Shown: piece by piece, positions 56,808 to 64,000 of the stretch
How positions within the stretch are numbered: position 1 is the stretch's first letter
Layout: each line of letters starts with the position of its first letter
Assembly: GCA_001464695.1 (NCBI GenBank)
Contig: LNDQ01000114.1
Location: 1-64,000, forward strand
Source of the DNA: Betaproteobacteria bacterium Ga0077523
GTDB lineage: Bacteria > Pseudomonadota > Gammaproteobacteria > Burkholderiales > Ga0077523
DNA length: 64,000 nt
Direction of reading: 5' to 3'
Position numbers and translations under genes: made by a program
Notes under the pieces: model-generated
Told to the model about the DNA's origin: nothing
The model's database searches: none
What the model saw: only the letters and a program-made list of their open reading frames with translations

Positions 56808-57562
56808 TTCGTGCGACGCTGGTGCTGGCGATCGGCGCGCTGGCAGCCGTTGCAGCGGCCGCGTCCCCTGATCGGACCTGGCCGGCCGAACTGCGGGCCG
56901 CCGGGCGCTGGGAGCTCGCGTTCGATGTGGGCGGGGTTCTGCTCGAACCACTTGCGGCGGTGGGCGAGAGCATCGGCCAAGGGCAGGTCGTTGCTCGCTT
57001 GAACCCGGAACCGTTCGACGCGCGACTCGCCCGGGCGCAACAGGCGATGACCGTAGCGCAGGCGCGCTGGGTGCAGGTGACCGAGAGCATCGATCCGGAG
57101 CAACTGCGCGTGTACTCGCCCTCCATCACCACGTCGCTCGACCTGGGGCCGATGCGCATCGCGGTCCTCGAAGCCGAGATGGGTGTCGGGACAGCCGCTA
57201 CCGAACTCCGGTATGCGCGCTGGTCCCGCGCCGCAACACAGTTGGTGAGCCCGCAATCCGGGCGTGTGACTCGGTGGGTGGTAGCGCCCGGTACCGCCGT
57301 TGCGGCCGGTGCAGCCATTGTGCAACTCGAGGACAACAGCACTGCGGAAGTGGTCACCCGGATCCCGTTGGCCGTCGCGGCCAGTGTGCGCCGTGGTCGC
57401 CGCGCGGAAATCCTGGTGGACGGTGGAAGAGGGCACTACCAGGCCATCGTGCAAAGCGTTGGAGTGGGCGGTGCGCGGGATGCCGAGGTCGTGCTACGGA
57501 TCATCGAGCGAGCACGTCCGCCTCGAGATGCTGTCCTCCGCTGCCGGTTGTTGCCGGCGTAG
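56804..57562 (+). CDS. Periplasmic adaptor-like (HlyD/biotinyl-lipoyl) protein without pump
   Basis: 252 residues, short for a membrane fusion protein. A signal peptide or N-terminal anchor (about 1-19), then a half barrel-sandwich domain (FDVGGVLLEPLAAVGESIGQGQVVARLNPEPF), a short coiled coil and the second half (PQSGRVTRWVVAPGTAVAAGAAIVQLE). The usual long hairpin is shortened. No RND or ABC pump lies beside it; it is coupled to the serine hydrolase upstream (ATGA). Possibly a repurposed scaffold. Confidence 0.75.
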   Translation: MIRATLVLAIGALAAVAAAASPDRTWPAELRAAGRWELAFDVGGVLLEPLAAVGESIGQGQVVARLNPEPFDARLARAQQAMTVAQARWVQVTESIDPEQLRVYSPSITTSLDLGPMRIAVLEAEMGVGTAATELRYARWSRAATQLVSPQSGRVTRWVVAPGTAVAAGAAIVQLEDNSTAEVVTRIPLAVAASVRRGRRAEILVDGGRGHYQAIVQSVGVGGARDAEVVLRIIERARPPRDAVLRCRLLPA

Positions 57563-57569
57563 CGGCAAC

Positions 57570-57588
57570 GCCCGCAATGCGGGCTTTT
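57570..57588 (+). terminator. Rho-independent terminator
   Basis: GCCCGC-AAT-GCGGGC followed by TTTT just after the adaptor gene stop. It separates the serine hydrolase pair from the rubrerythrin operon. Confidence 0.8.
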
Positions 57589-57640
57589 CCTTTGAAGTGC
57601 AGAGGGTTACCGCGCGACCCGACCGCCAGGCCACGGGTTT

Positions 57641-57670
57641 TTGACACCCGCCGGAGGCTGGCCATATACT
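57641..57670 (+). promoter_or_regulatory. Near-consensus sigma-70 promoter of the rubrerythrin operon
   Basis: TTGACA (57641-57646), an 18-base spacer and TATACT (57665-57670). The -35 box is perfect and the -10 box differs from TATAAT at one position. It lies 97 bases before the rubrerythrin start in an otherwise GC-rich stretch. Confidence 0.75.
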
Positions 57671-57681
57671 TCGTTTACGGT

Positions 57682-57696
57682 TTAGATTTAGTCTAA
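57682..57696. promoter_or_regulatory. Fur-family (PerR-like) operator candidate
   Basis: TTAGATTTAGTCTAA is a 7-1-7 inverted repeat, 13 of 14 arm positions matching the TTAGAAT-N-ATTCTAA form of the Fur/PerR family. It begins about 11 bases after the -10 box, near the start of transcription, where a repressor would block elongation. A PerR or Fur gene is not in the window. Confidence 0.55.
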
Positions 57697-57766
57697 TTTC
57701 TGACCGCGCTGCAGTGCCGGGCTTTTCACCCGGATCCTGTTCATCGCATGACCTCTGGAGGCACCT

Positions 57767-58186
57767 ATGCAACTCAAAGGCTCGAAGACCGAGAAGAACC
57801 TGAAGGACGCGTTCGCCGGCGAATCCCAGGCGAACCGCCGCTACCTGTACTTCGCAAACAAGGCCGACGTGGAAGGCCAGAACGACGTCGCAGCGGTTTT
57901 CCGTTCCACCGCCGAAGGTGAGACCGGTCACGCGCACGGCCACCTCGAGTACCTCGAGCAGGTGGGCGACCCCGCGACCGGCCTGCCGATCGGTGGCACG
58001 CGCGACAACCTGAAGGCGTCGATCGCCGGCGAAACGCACGAGTACACCGACATGTACCCGGGCATGGCGAAGTCGGCCCGCGAAGAGGGCTTCGACGAGA
58101 TCGCCGACTGGTTCGAGACGCTGGCCAAGGCCGAGCGCTCGCACGCGAACCGCTTCCAGAAGGCCCTGGACGCGCTGGCTGACTGA
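57767..58186 (+). CDS. Rubrerythrin-like diiron protein (no rubredoxin domain)
   Basis: 139-residue four-helix bundle. Likely diiron ligands are E19, E52 and H55 in the first pair of helices and E89, E123 and H126 in the second, in ExxH-type motifs (GETGHAH, AERSHAN). The C-terminal rubredoxin domain of classical rubrerythrins is missing, so reduction must come from another protein, perhaps the Fe-S protein downstream. It reduces hydrogen peroxide in the family's known members. TCTGGAGGC lies before the ATG. First gene of a four-gene operon. Confidence 0.9.
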   Translation: MQLKGSKTEKNLKDAFAGESQANRRYLYFANKADVEGQNDVAAVFRSTAEGETGHAHGHLEYLEQVGDPATGLPIGGTRDNLKASIAGETHEYTDMYPGMAKSAREEGFDEIADWFETLAKAERSHANRFQKALDALAD

Positions 58187-58277
58187 CAGGTCGGAGCAGC
58201 GCCGGGCGTGAGGCGTGGGGTGAGGACCCCACGCCCACGCGCATCACGATTTCCATCTCCCGCCCCCTCGAGTACCC

Positions 58278-59600
58278 ATGCGCGAAGGCAGCCTAGAAGC
58301 CCCCACTCGCCACCCGATCGACTGGCAGAACCCGGAGTACTACGACGAGCACAAGCTCAACGAGGAACTCGAGCGGGTCTACGACATCTGTCACGGCTGT
58401 CGCCGGTGCGTCAGCCTGTGCAACTCCTTTCCAACCCTGTTCGATCTCGTCGACAACAACGAGACCCTGGAAGTGGAGGGCGTCAAGAAGGAGGACTACG
58501 TCAAGGTGGTCGACCAGTGCTATCTGTGCGATCTCTGCTACATGACGAAATGCCCGTACGTGCCGCCGCACGAATGGAACGTGGATTTCCCGCACCTCAT
58601 GCTGCGGGCCAAGGCGGTGAAGTACAAACAGGGCAAGACGAATTTCCGCGACAAGCTGTTGTCGTCCACCGATCTGGTCGGCAAGCTCGCCTCGATCCCC
58701 GTGGTGGTGCAGGTCGTCAACACGGTCAACAAGACGCCGGCCGCTCGCAAGGTGATGGACAGCGTCCTCGGCATCGCCGCCGAGCGGCAGCTGCCCGAGT
58801 ACGACAGTGCGAGGTTTCGCGGTACTGCCGCACCTGACGCGTCCTTCCCCGTGAAGGACGGCAAGAACACACCGGGCAAGGTCGCGATCTTCTCCACCTG
58901 CTATGTGAACTACAACGAGCCGGGCATCGGGCACGACCTCATCCGCATCCTCAAGCACAACGAGGTGCCGCATGTGGTCGTCGAGAAGGAGAACTGCTGC
59001 GGCATGCCCAAGCTCGAGCTGGGCGACCTCGAAGCGGTGAAGAAACTGAAGGAAGGCAACATCCCCATGCTCGCGAGGTACGCGCGCGAGGGGTATGCCA
59101 TCGTGACCGCCGTGCCTTCCTGTACGTTGATGTTCAAGCAGGAGCTGCCGCTCATGTTTCCGGACGATGCGGATGTGAAGGCGGTGCAGGACGCGATGTT
59201 CGATCCGTTCGAGTACCTGGTGCTGCGGTACAAGGACGGGATGCTGAAGACCGACTTCAAGCAACCGCTCGGCAAGGTGTCGTACCACATCCCCTGTCAC
59301 CTGCGAGTGCAGAACATGGGGCAGAAGACGCGCGAGATGCTCGAACTCGTGCCTGACACGAAGGTCAACGTGGTGGAGCGCTGTTCCGGTCACGACGGCA
59401 CCTGGGGCGTGAAGTCCGAGTACTTCAAGGACTCGATGAAGATCGGCCGACCGGTCTTCAAGGCCATGGGCAACAACGAACCCGCCTACGTGAGTTCGGA
59501 CTGCGCCATCGCCGGCCGTCACATCCTGCAGGGCATGGGCAATCCCGGCACGGCCAAGGAACATCCGCTCTCCCTGATCCGCATCGCCTACGGCCTCTAG
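58278..59600 (+). CDS. Fe-S oxidoreductase with CCG domains (GlpC/HdrD-like)
   Basis: 440 residues. Two [4Fe-4S] ferredoxin-type motifs: C38, C41, C44, C48 and C81, C84, C87, C92. They are followed by two cysteine-rich CCG domains ([14 protein letters not shown] near residue 237-250 and IPCHLRV / [11 protein letters not shown] near the C-terminus). The architecture matches the GlpC and heterodisulfide reductase subunits D/B, which pass electrons between a redox partner and a quinone or disulfide. It is the likely reductant in this operon. Its start ATG is 91 bases after the rubrerythrin stop. Confidence 0.88.
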   Translation: MREGSLEAPTRHPIDWQNPEYYDEHKLNEELERVYDICHGCRRCVSLCNSFPTLFDLVDNNETLEVEGVKKEDYVKVVDQCYLCDLCYMTKCPYVPPHEWNVDFPHLMLRAKAVKYKQGKTNFRDKLLSSTDLVGKLASIPVVVQVVNTVNKTPAARKVMDSVLGIAAERQLPEYDSARFRGTAAPDASFPVKDGKNTPGKVAIFSTCYVNYNEPGIGHDLIRILKHNEVPHVVVEKENCCGMPKLELGDLEAVKKLKEGNIPMLARYAREGYAIVTAVPSCTLMFKQELPLMFPDDADVKAVQDAMFDPFEYLVLRYKDGMLKTDFKQPLGKVSYHIPCHLRVQNMGQKTREMLELVPDTKVNVVERCSGHDGTWGVKSEYFKDSMKIGRPVFKAMGNNEPAYVSSDCAIAGRHILQGMGNPGTAKEHPLSLIRIAYGL

Positions 59601-59624
59601 GGCCGGAGAACCAAGGAACCGAAG

Positions 59625-60242
59625 ATGCAAGCTGCCATCGCCGAAAGGACTGCCATGCCGGCCATCACCCGCGAAAGCCTGATGACCCTCGAAGCCTACG
59701 CGCGCAACCGCAAGGAATTTCGTGCAAAGGTGCTCGCCCACAAGCGCCACCGCAAGGTGCACCTGGGGGACCACATCACGCTCATCTTCGAAGACGAACT
59801 GACGCTGCGCTACCAGATCCAGGAAATGCTGCGCATCGAGAAGATCTTCGAGGAGGCGGGCATCCAGGACGAGCTCGACGCGTACAATCCGCTCGTGCCG
59901 GATGGCGGCAACTGGAAGGCGACGATGCTGATCGAGTACCCGGACGTGGAGCAGCGCGTGGTGGCGCTGGCCCGTTTGAAAGGCGTCGAGGACAAGGTCT
60001 TCGTGCAGGTGGCGGGCCAGCCCAGGGTGTACGCGATCGCCGACGAGGATCTCGAGCGCGAGAACGAGCAGAAGACTTCGGCGGTGCATTTCCTGCGTTT
60101 CGACCTGGCGCCCGCGATGAAGCAGGCGCTGGCCGGCGGCGCTGCAGTGACGATCGGCGTGGATCATCCGAACTACGTCGCAGCGCTGGACCCGGTGGAT
60201 GCCGAGACACGCCGGTCGCTCCTGGGCGATCTCGACCTTTGA
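59625..60242 (+). CDS. DUF3501 protein
   Basis: 205 residues of the DUF3501 family. The conserved segments are LEAYARNRKEFRAKVLAHKRHRKVHLGDHITLIFED and LRYQIQEMLRIEKIFEEAGIQDELDAYNPLVPDGGNWKATMLIEY. The function is unknown. It is found beside rubrerythrin and CCG Fe-S genes in other proteobacteria as I remember, so it probably belongs to the same pathway. The ATG at 59625 is preceded by AAGGAACCGAAG; it starts 25 bases after the Fe-S gene stop. Confidence 0.85.
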   Translation: MQAAIAERTAMPAITRESLMTLEAYARNRKEFRAKVLAHKRHRKVHLGDHITLIFEDELTLRYQIQEMLRIEKIFEEAGIQDELDAYNPLVPDGGNWKATMLIEYPDVEQRVVALARLKGVEDKVFVQVAGQPRVYAIADEDLERENEQKTSAVHFLRFDLAPAMKQALAGGAAVTIGVDHPNYVAALDPVDAETRRSLLGDLDL

Positions 60243-60243
60243 C

Positions 60244-60837
60244 GTGACATACAGACAGCTTCTTGCCGCGTTGCCCCTCGTGCTCGTTGCGGCATGCGCC
60301 GACGTTACGCCGCAGCCTGCCGAGCCCGCTCGCGGTCGCGGCAATGCCGACATCCCGGATACGGCGTTGCCGAGCACGCGCGCGTCGATTTTCCAGCCGC
60401 GCGAGCGCCTGCCCGAAATCGATCTCGACTTCCCGCCCGCGCCCTTGCCCGAAGATCTGCGCAAGATCACGCTGCGCAATCTGGGCGACAACACGGTGGA
60501 ACTCGATCGCAAGGCTCTGGTGGTCACGCCGGACGCCATCGTGCGCTACACGCTGGTGGTCACCTCTCCACAGGGGGCGCGCAACGTGTCCTACGAAGGC
60601 ATCCGTTGCGATCCGGCGGAGTGGAAGTACTTCGCCTTGGGGCGTTCCGACGGCACTTGGGTTCCGCCGAGCCAGGCCGAGTGGCAGGCCGTCGAGGAGC
60701 GCGGTTACAACGCCATCCGCTACACGCTGGCCAAGGACTATTTCTGCGGCCTGGGCGGTGAACCGCTGAAGGATGCCAATGCGATTTTCGCGCGCATGCG
60801 GCAGCAGCGCGCCCTGCGCGACCGGAGGACCGACTAG
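60244..60837 (+). CDS. CNP1-like lipoprotein
   Basis: 197 residues. A lipoprotein signal (lipobox LVAAC, C18) and a CNP1-like domain (ITLRNLGDNTVELDRKALVVTPDAIVRYTLVVTSPQGARNVSYEG) of unknown function, first seen in neisserial surface proteins. The GTG at 60244 lies one base after the DUF3501 stop (60240-60242), so it is the last gene of the rubrerythrin operon by spacing. Convergent with proB; the 66-base repeats lie between them. Confidence 0.78.
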   Translation: MTYRQLLAALPLVLVAACADVTPQPAEPARGRGNADIPDTALPSTRASIFQPRERLPEIDLDFPPAPLPEDLRKITLRNLGDNTVELDRKALVVTPDAIVRYTLVVTSPQGARNVSYEGIRCDPAEWKYFALGRSDGTWVPPSQAEWQAVEERGYNAIRYTLAKDYFCGLGGEPLKDANAIFARMRQQRALRDRRTD

Positions 60838-60852
60838 GCTCCACCGCGGCGT

Positions 60853-61067
60853 GGTCTTGCTTGAGCAAGGTTGGGTTGTGGTTCCCACCAACCTGAAGGT
60901 TAGTGTCCTCCGCAACCCGCTCTTGCTAGAGCAAGGTTGGGTTGTGGTTCCCACTAACCTGAAGGTTAGTGTCCTCCGCAACCTGCTCTTGCTAGAGCAA
61001 GGTTGGGTTGTGGTTCCCACTAACCTGAAGGTTAGTGTCCTCCGCAACCTGCTCTTGCTAAAGCAAG
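60853..61067. repeat. 66-base tandem repeat at the 3' end of proB (about 3.2 copies)
   Basis: Four starts of the unit at 66-base intervals (for example GAGCAAGG at 60863, 60929 and 60995, and AAGCAAG at 61061). Each unit contains two hairpins, CTTGCT..AGCAAG and CTAACCT..AGGTTAG, and differs by a few bases. The last partial unit overlaps the proB stop, whose own end CTTGCTTTAGCAAG matches the first hairpin. The array therefore looks like amplification of the proB termination region. It is in the space between the convergent proB and CNP1-like genes. Confidence 0.92.
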
Positions 61068-62182
61068 ACCAGGTTGTCCCGGTGGATGAGTTCGGGGTCG
61101 TCGATGTAACCGAGCCGAGCTTCGATCTCGGCCGTGGGCGCGCGCAGGATGCGACGCGTTTCTGACGCGCTGTAGTTCGCCAGGCCACGTGCCACCTCGC
61201 GACCGGCCGGGTCCAGGCACGCAACCACTTCGCCGCGATCGAATTCTCCGTCGAGCGCGTGCACCCCGATGGGCAGCAGGCTCTTGCCGTCGGTAACAAG
61301 CGCCTTCGTGGCCCCGGCATCGAGGTGCAGGCGGCCACGTACCTGCAGATGGTCGGCGAGCCACTGCTTGCGGGCGGCCAGAGTCATGGGTTCCGCAATG
61401 AGCTGGGTGCCGATGGCTGCGCCGGACGCGAGGCGCACGAGCACGTCAGGTTCGCGGCCCGAAGCGATGATCGTGTGCGCGCCGCTGCGTGCAGCACGCT
61501 TGGCAGCGAGGATCTTGGTGAGCATGCCGCCCGAGCCGATCTGGCTGCCGGCGCCGCCCGCCATGGCTTCCAGGGCTGGATCGCCGGCGCGCGCGGTCGC
61601 GACCAGGGTCGCGTCGGGCTGCTTGCGCGGGTCGGCCGTGAACAACCCCGGTTGGTCCGTGAGGATGACGAGCAAGTCGGCTTCCACCAGGTTCGTGACC
61701 AGCGCGCCGAGGGTGTCGTTGTCGCCGAACCGAATTTCGTCGGTGGCCACGGTGTCGTTCTCGTTGATGACCGGCACGATGCCCAAGTCGAGCAGCGTGC
61801 GCAGCGTCGAGCGCGCATTGAGATAGCGCTTGCGATCCGCCAGGTCGTCGTGCGTGAGCAGCACCTGCGCGGTGCGCATGTCGTGACTGCGGAAACAGGT
61901 CTCGTAGGCCTGGACGAGACCCATCTGTCCGACGGCCGCAGCCGCTTGCAGTTCGTGGAGTGCCTTCGGCCGACGCTTCCACCCGAGGCGTTGCATCCCT
62001 TCCGCGACGGCACCGCTCGACACGAGGATCACCTGCTTGCCCGTTCGTGCCAGTGCGGCGATCTGCGTGGTCCACATCGCGAGGGCCTCCAGGTCCAGGC
62101 CCTGGCCGCCGTTGGTGACCAGGCTCGATCCGACCTTCACGACGATGCGCCGCGCCGATGCGGCGACGGAGCGTTCAGTCAT
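61058..62182 (-). CDS. proB: Glutamate 5-kinase
   Basis: 374 residues. It phosphorylates glutamate in the first step of proline synthesis. The amino-acid kinase domain starts [11 protein letters not shown] (16-26); [17 protein letters not shown] lies in the middle; a C-terminal PUA domain fills about the last 100 residues. The ATG at 62182 overlaps the obgE stop by eight bases. The protein ends with RDNLVLL, and the stop codon lies in the last tandem repeat. Last gene of the rplU-rpmA-obgE-proB run. Confidence 0.95.
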   Translation of the reverse strand: MTERSVAASARRIVVKVGSSLVTNGGQGLDLEALAMWTTQIAALARTGKQVILVSSGAVAEGMQRLGWKRRPKALHELQAAAAVGQMGLVQAYETCFRSHDMRTAQVLLTHDDLADRKRYLNARSTLRTLLDLGIVPVINENDTVATDEIRFGDNDTLGALVTNLVEADLLVILTDQPGLFTADPRKQPDATLVATARAGDPALEAMAGGAGSQIGSGGMLTKILAAKRAARSGAHTIIASGREPDVLVRLASGAAIGTQLIAEPMTLAARKQWLADHLQVRGRLHLDAGATKALVTDGKSLLPIGVHALDGEFDRGEVVACLDPAGREVARGLANYSASETRRILRAPTAEIEARLGYIDDPELIHRDNLVLL

Positions 62183-63230
62183 GGTCCGCGGGGACAGGCT
62201 CGGGAGCGAGATCACGCACGCTGTCCAGATAGTCCATCACCTTGAAGGTGACTTCGCGGCAACCCTCGCCCGTCAGTGCAGAGATCGCGAAGACCGGCGT
62301 CGACTGGCCGGCGAGATAGTCCTGCGTGAACGCCTGGATGCGTTCCTGGCGCTCTAGAGGGTCGAGCGCGTCGATCTTGTTGAGCACCAGCCAGCGCGGC
62401 TTCAAGTAGAGCGTCTCGTCGTACTTGCGCAGTTCCTCGACGATGTTGCGGGCGTCGCGGACCGGATCCGCATCCGGATCGGCCGGAGCGATGTCGACGA
62501 TGTGCAGCAGCACCCGCGTGCGCGCCAGATGCCGGAGGAACTGGTGGCCGAGGCCCGCGCCTTCCGCCGCACCTTCGATCAGGCCCGGGATGTCGGCGAT
62601 CACGAAGCTGCGCGCCGTGTCGACGCGGACCACGCCGAGATTCGGATACAGCGTGGTGAACGGGTAGTCCGCCACCTTGGGTCGAGCGGCGGAAACCGCC
62701 CGGATGAAGGTGGACTTGCCGGCGTTGGGCAGGCCGAGCAATCCGACGTCGGCGAGCACCTTCAGCTCCATCTGCAGCCGGCGGCTCTCTCCCGGCTGGC
62801 CGGGCGTGCATTGCCGCGGCGCCCGGTTGGTGCTCGACTTGAAATGCAGGTTGCCGAGTCCGCCCTCGCCGCCCTTGGCAAGCAAGGCGCGTTCGCCGTC
62901 ATGGGCCAGATCCGCCACACGGGCCTCGGTGTCGAGGTCGGTCACCACCGTGCCGACCGGAACTCGCAGTTCGATGTCGTCCGCACCGGCACCGTAGCAG
63001 TCCGAACCGCGCCCTTGCTCGCCATTCCGCGCGCGGTGGATGCGGGCGTACCGATACTCGATCAGCGTATTGATGTTGCGGTCGGCAACGGCAAAGATGC
63101 TGCCGCCGCGGCCGCCGTCGCCGCCGTCGGGACCACCGCGCGGCACGAACTTCTCGCGCCGGAACGAGGCGACACCGTCCCCGCCCTTGCCGGCGTGGAC
63201 TTCGATGGTGACTTCGTCGACGAATTTCAT
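62175..63230 (-). CDS. obgE: GTPase ObgE/CgtA
   Basis: 351-residue Obg GTPase involved in ribosome assembly. The Gly-rich Obg domain ([40 protein letters not shown]) is followed by the G domain with P-loop GLPNAGKS (166-173), the G3 DIPG motif and NKID as G4. The ATG at 63230 gives the canonical MKFVDE start; an upstream in-frame ATG at 63254 would add eight residues. A family B repeat lies upstream between it and rpmA. Confidence 0.95.
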   Translation of the reverse strand: MKFVDEVTIEVHAGKGGDGVASFRREKFVPRGGPDGGDGGRGGSIFAVADRNINTLIEYRYARIHRARNGEQGRGSDCYGAGADDIELRVPVGTVVTDLDTEARVADLAHDGERALLAKGGEGGLGNLHFKSSTNRAPRQCTPGQPGESRRLQMELKVLADVGLLGLPNAGKSTFIRAVSAARPKVADYPFTTLYPNLGVVRVDTARSFVIADIPGLIEGAAEGAGLGHQFLRHLARTRVLLHIVDIAPADPDADPVRDARNIVEELRKYDETLYLKPRWLVLNKIDALDPLERQERIQAFTQDYLAGQSTPVFAISALTGEGCREVTFKVMDYLDSVRDLAPEPVPADHD

Positions 63231-63320
63231 GGATGTCAGTGTGATATCCGCCATCGCGACGAGCCAGCGGCCGGCGCAGCCGGGTCGCACAGGCTCTCTC
63301 GCAACAAGCGTTGAGGTGGG

Positions 63321-63396
63321 TGGCGCCGGGCCGCCCCAAGCCACTGACGCGCCCCCTCGGGGGGCAGCGACCATCGGGAGCGTGGGGGTCGTTTCA
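63321..63396 (-). repeat. Dispersed repeat, family B (copy 3, reverse orientation)
   Basis: On the minus strand it begins TGAAACGACCCCCACGC, has the CCCCCCGAGGGGG palindrome and reaches CTTGGGGCGGCCCGGC; the final CACTGACATG part is missing here. It lies upstream of obgE, so unlike copies 1 and 2 it does not supply a start codon. Confidence 0.75.
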
Positions 63397-63421
63397 TTCT
63401 AGGAGCCGGGTGCCGGAAACT

Positions 63422-63452
63422 AAAAAGCCCTACCGCGAACGATAGGGCTTTT
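63422..63452 (-). terminator. Rho-independent terminator (bidirectional stem) after rpmA
   Basis: Stem AAAAGCCCTA/TAGGGCTTTT with loop CCGCGAACGA; A-runs on one side and T-runs on the other make it work on both strands. It lies 25 bases after the rpmA stop, so rplU-rpmA may end here before obgE is read from its own promoter. Confidence 0.85.
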
Positions 63453-63476
63453 CCGGGGGTGCCGGTGCGGCGCGCG

Positions 63477-63740
63477 TCAGGCGGCGGCGGGGATGACGTT
63501 GACCGTCTTGCGCTTGTTCGGGCCCTTGACGCCGAACTGCACGTGGCCATCGACCTTCGCGAACAGCGTGTGGTCCTTGCCGGTGCCGACGTTGTCGCCC
63601 GCATGCACCTGGGTGCCACGCTGCCGGATCAGGATGCTGCCGGCCGAGACGAGCTGGCCGCCGTAGCGCTTCACTCCGAGGCGCTTCGACTCGGAATCGC
63701 GGCCGTTGCGTGAGCTGCCGCCTGCTTTCTTGTGTGCCAT
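63477..63740 (-). CDS. rpmA: 50S ribosomal protein L27
   Basis: 87 residues, standard for bL27. The sequence [27 protein letters not shown] at the N-terminus and [20 protein letters not shown] are diagnostic. It is part of the conserved rplU-rpmA operon; the ATG follows AAGGAGAAG. It stabilises tRNA at the peptidyl-transferase site of the large subunit. Confidence 0.97.
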   Translation of the reverse strand: MAHKKAGGSSRNGRDSESKRLGVKRYGGQLVSAGSILIRQRGTQVHAGDNVGTGKDHTLFAKVDGHVQFGVKGPNKRKTVNVIPAAA

Positions 63741-63752
63741 GGATGCTTCTCC

Positions 63753-64000
63753 TTAACCGGCCGAGATGCCCGAGATCTGGATCTCGGTGTAGTTCTGGCG
63801 ATGGCCTGCGTGCTTCTGGTAGTGCTTGCGGCGGCGATGCTTGAAGATCCGGACCTTGTCGCCGCGTCCGTGGGCTACCACGGTGGCCTTGACGGCAGCA
63901 CCGGCGAGGAGCGGCTTGCCCAGGGTGACCTTGTCGCCGTCGGCGACCATCAGCACCTGATCGAGCACCACTTCCGAGCCGACTTCGGCGTCGAGCGTCT
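63753..64000 (-). CDS. rplU: 50S ribosomal protein L21, 3' part (5' end beyond the right edge)
   Basis: The last 82 codons of bL21 are present, ending in the typical C-terminus with [23 protein letters not shown]. The start lies beyond the window edge. Next gene downstream is rpmA, 12 bases away, as in the usual operon. Confidence 0.95.
   Translation of the reverse strand, partial: TLDAEVGSEVVLDQVLMVADGDKVTLGKPLLAGAAVKATVVAHGRGDKVRIFKHRRRKHYQKHAGHRQNYTEIQISGISAG

Noticed and set aside
60773-61165. Open frame running through the 66-base repeats, with a 22-residue repeat
   Set aside because: The unit length is a multiple of three so any frame stays open; there is no ribosome site and the frame overlaps two real genes. 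It is not taken as a repeat protein.

Overview
The window looks like a chromosomal piece of a betaproteobacterium, most likely Burkholderiales-like. The base composition is GC-rich. The gene families, short intergenic distances, many ATGA/GTGA overlaps, a PEP-CTERM protein and the order rplU-rpmA-obgE-proB all fit that assignment. No tRNA, rRNA, CRISPR array, transposase or phage gene was seen. Mobility shows only as small dispersed palindromic repeats (two families, A and B), one of which sits in or at the start of several genes.

Layout. 0-4.7 kb: biotin synthesis. A plus-strand bioB-bioF-bioA-bioD run faces a second, diverged bioB whose first 113 bases lie at the left edge; each bioB has its own palindromic BirA-like operator. 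4.8-12.6 kb: a mostly minus-strand set of small-molecule enzymes (RraA-like protein, EamA transporter, Ldh-family dehydrogenase, hydroxyisobutyrate-dehydrogenase-like enzyme, PEP-CTERM protein, MOSC protein, zinc alcohol dehydrogenase, SDR). 12.7-15.7 kb: an Mla/MCE-type lipid transport operon whose ATPase gene lacks its P-loop. 15.7-28.5 kb: a molybdenum hydroxylase locus with coxG, a four-gene polyamine-type ABC importer, coxS-coxL-coxM, an amidase, a LysR regulator and coxE. 28.5-35.4 kb: two alpha/beta hydrolases, a 1078-residue BTAD-type ATPase regulator and a divergent solute-binding protein. 35.4-39.7 kb: a chemoreceptor, a DUF427 protein, a lipoprotein and a patatin. 39.8-44.6 kb: a second molybdenum hydroxylase set (moxR, coxM, coxS and a frameshifted coxL). 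44.6-57.6 kb: mixed genes, including an FAD oxidoreductase without a visible start codon, a one-cysteine Tpx, a second BTAD regulator broken by a small deletion, and a serine hydrolase/adaptor pair. 57.6-60.8 kb: a rubrerythrin / Fe-S protein / DUF3501 / CNP1-like lipoprotein operon behind a near-consensus promoter and a Fur-family-like operator. 60.85-64 kb: a 66-bp tandem repeat at the 3' end of proB, then proB, obgE, rpmA and the 3' part of rplU.

How the genes fit together. The 16-28 kb locus reads as one uptake-and-oxidation unit: an ABC importer brings in a small nitrogenous compound, a CoxSML-type (form II, AYRGAGR) enzyme hydroxylates it, the amidase hydrolyses an amide, and CoxG/CoxE (with MoxR from the second locus) mature the enzyme. 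The substrate cannot be read from sequence. The rubrerythrin operon reads as a peroxide or redox-stress module of unknown chemistry. Three genes (second coxL, second BTAD regulator, MlaF-like ATPase) are damaged or degenerate, and repeats abut the starts of bioF, the MlaF-like gene and the FAD oxidoreductase.
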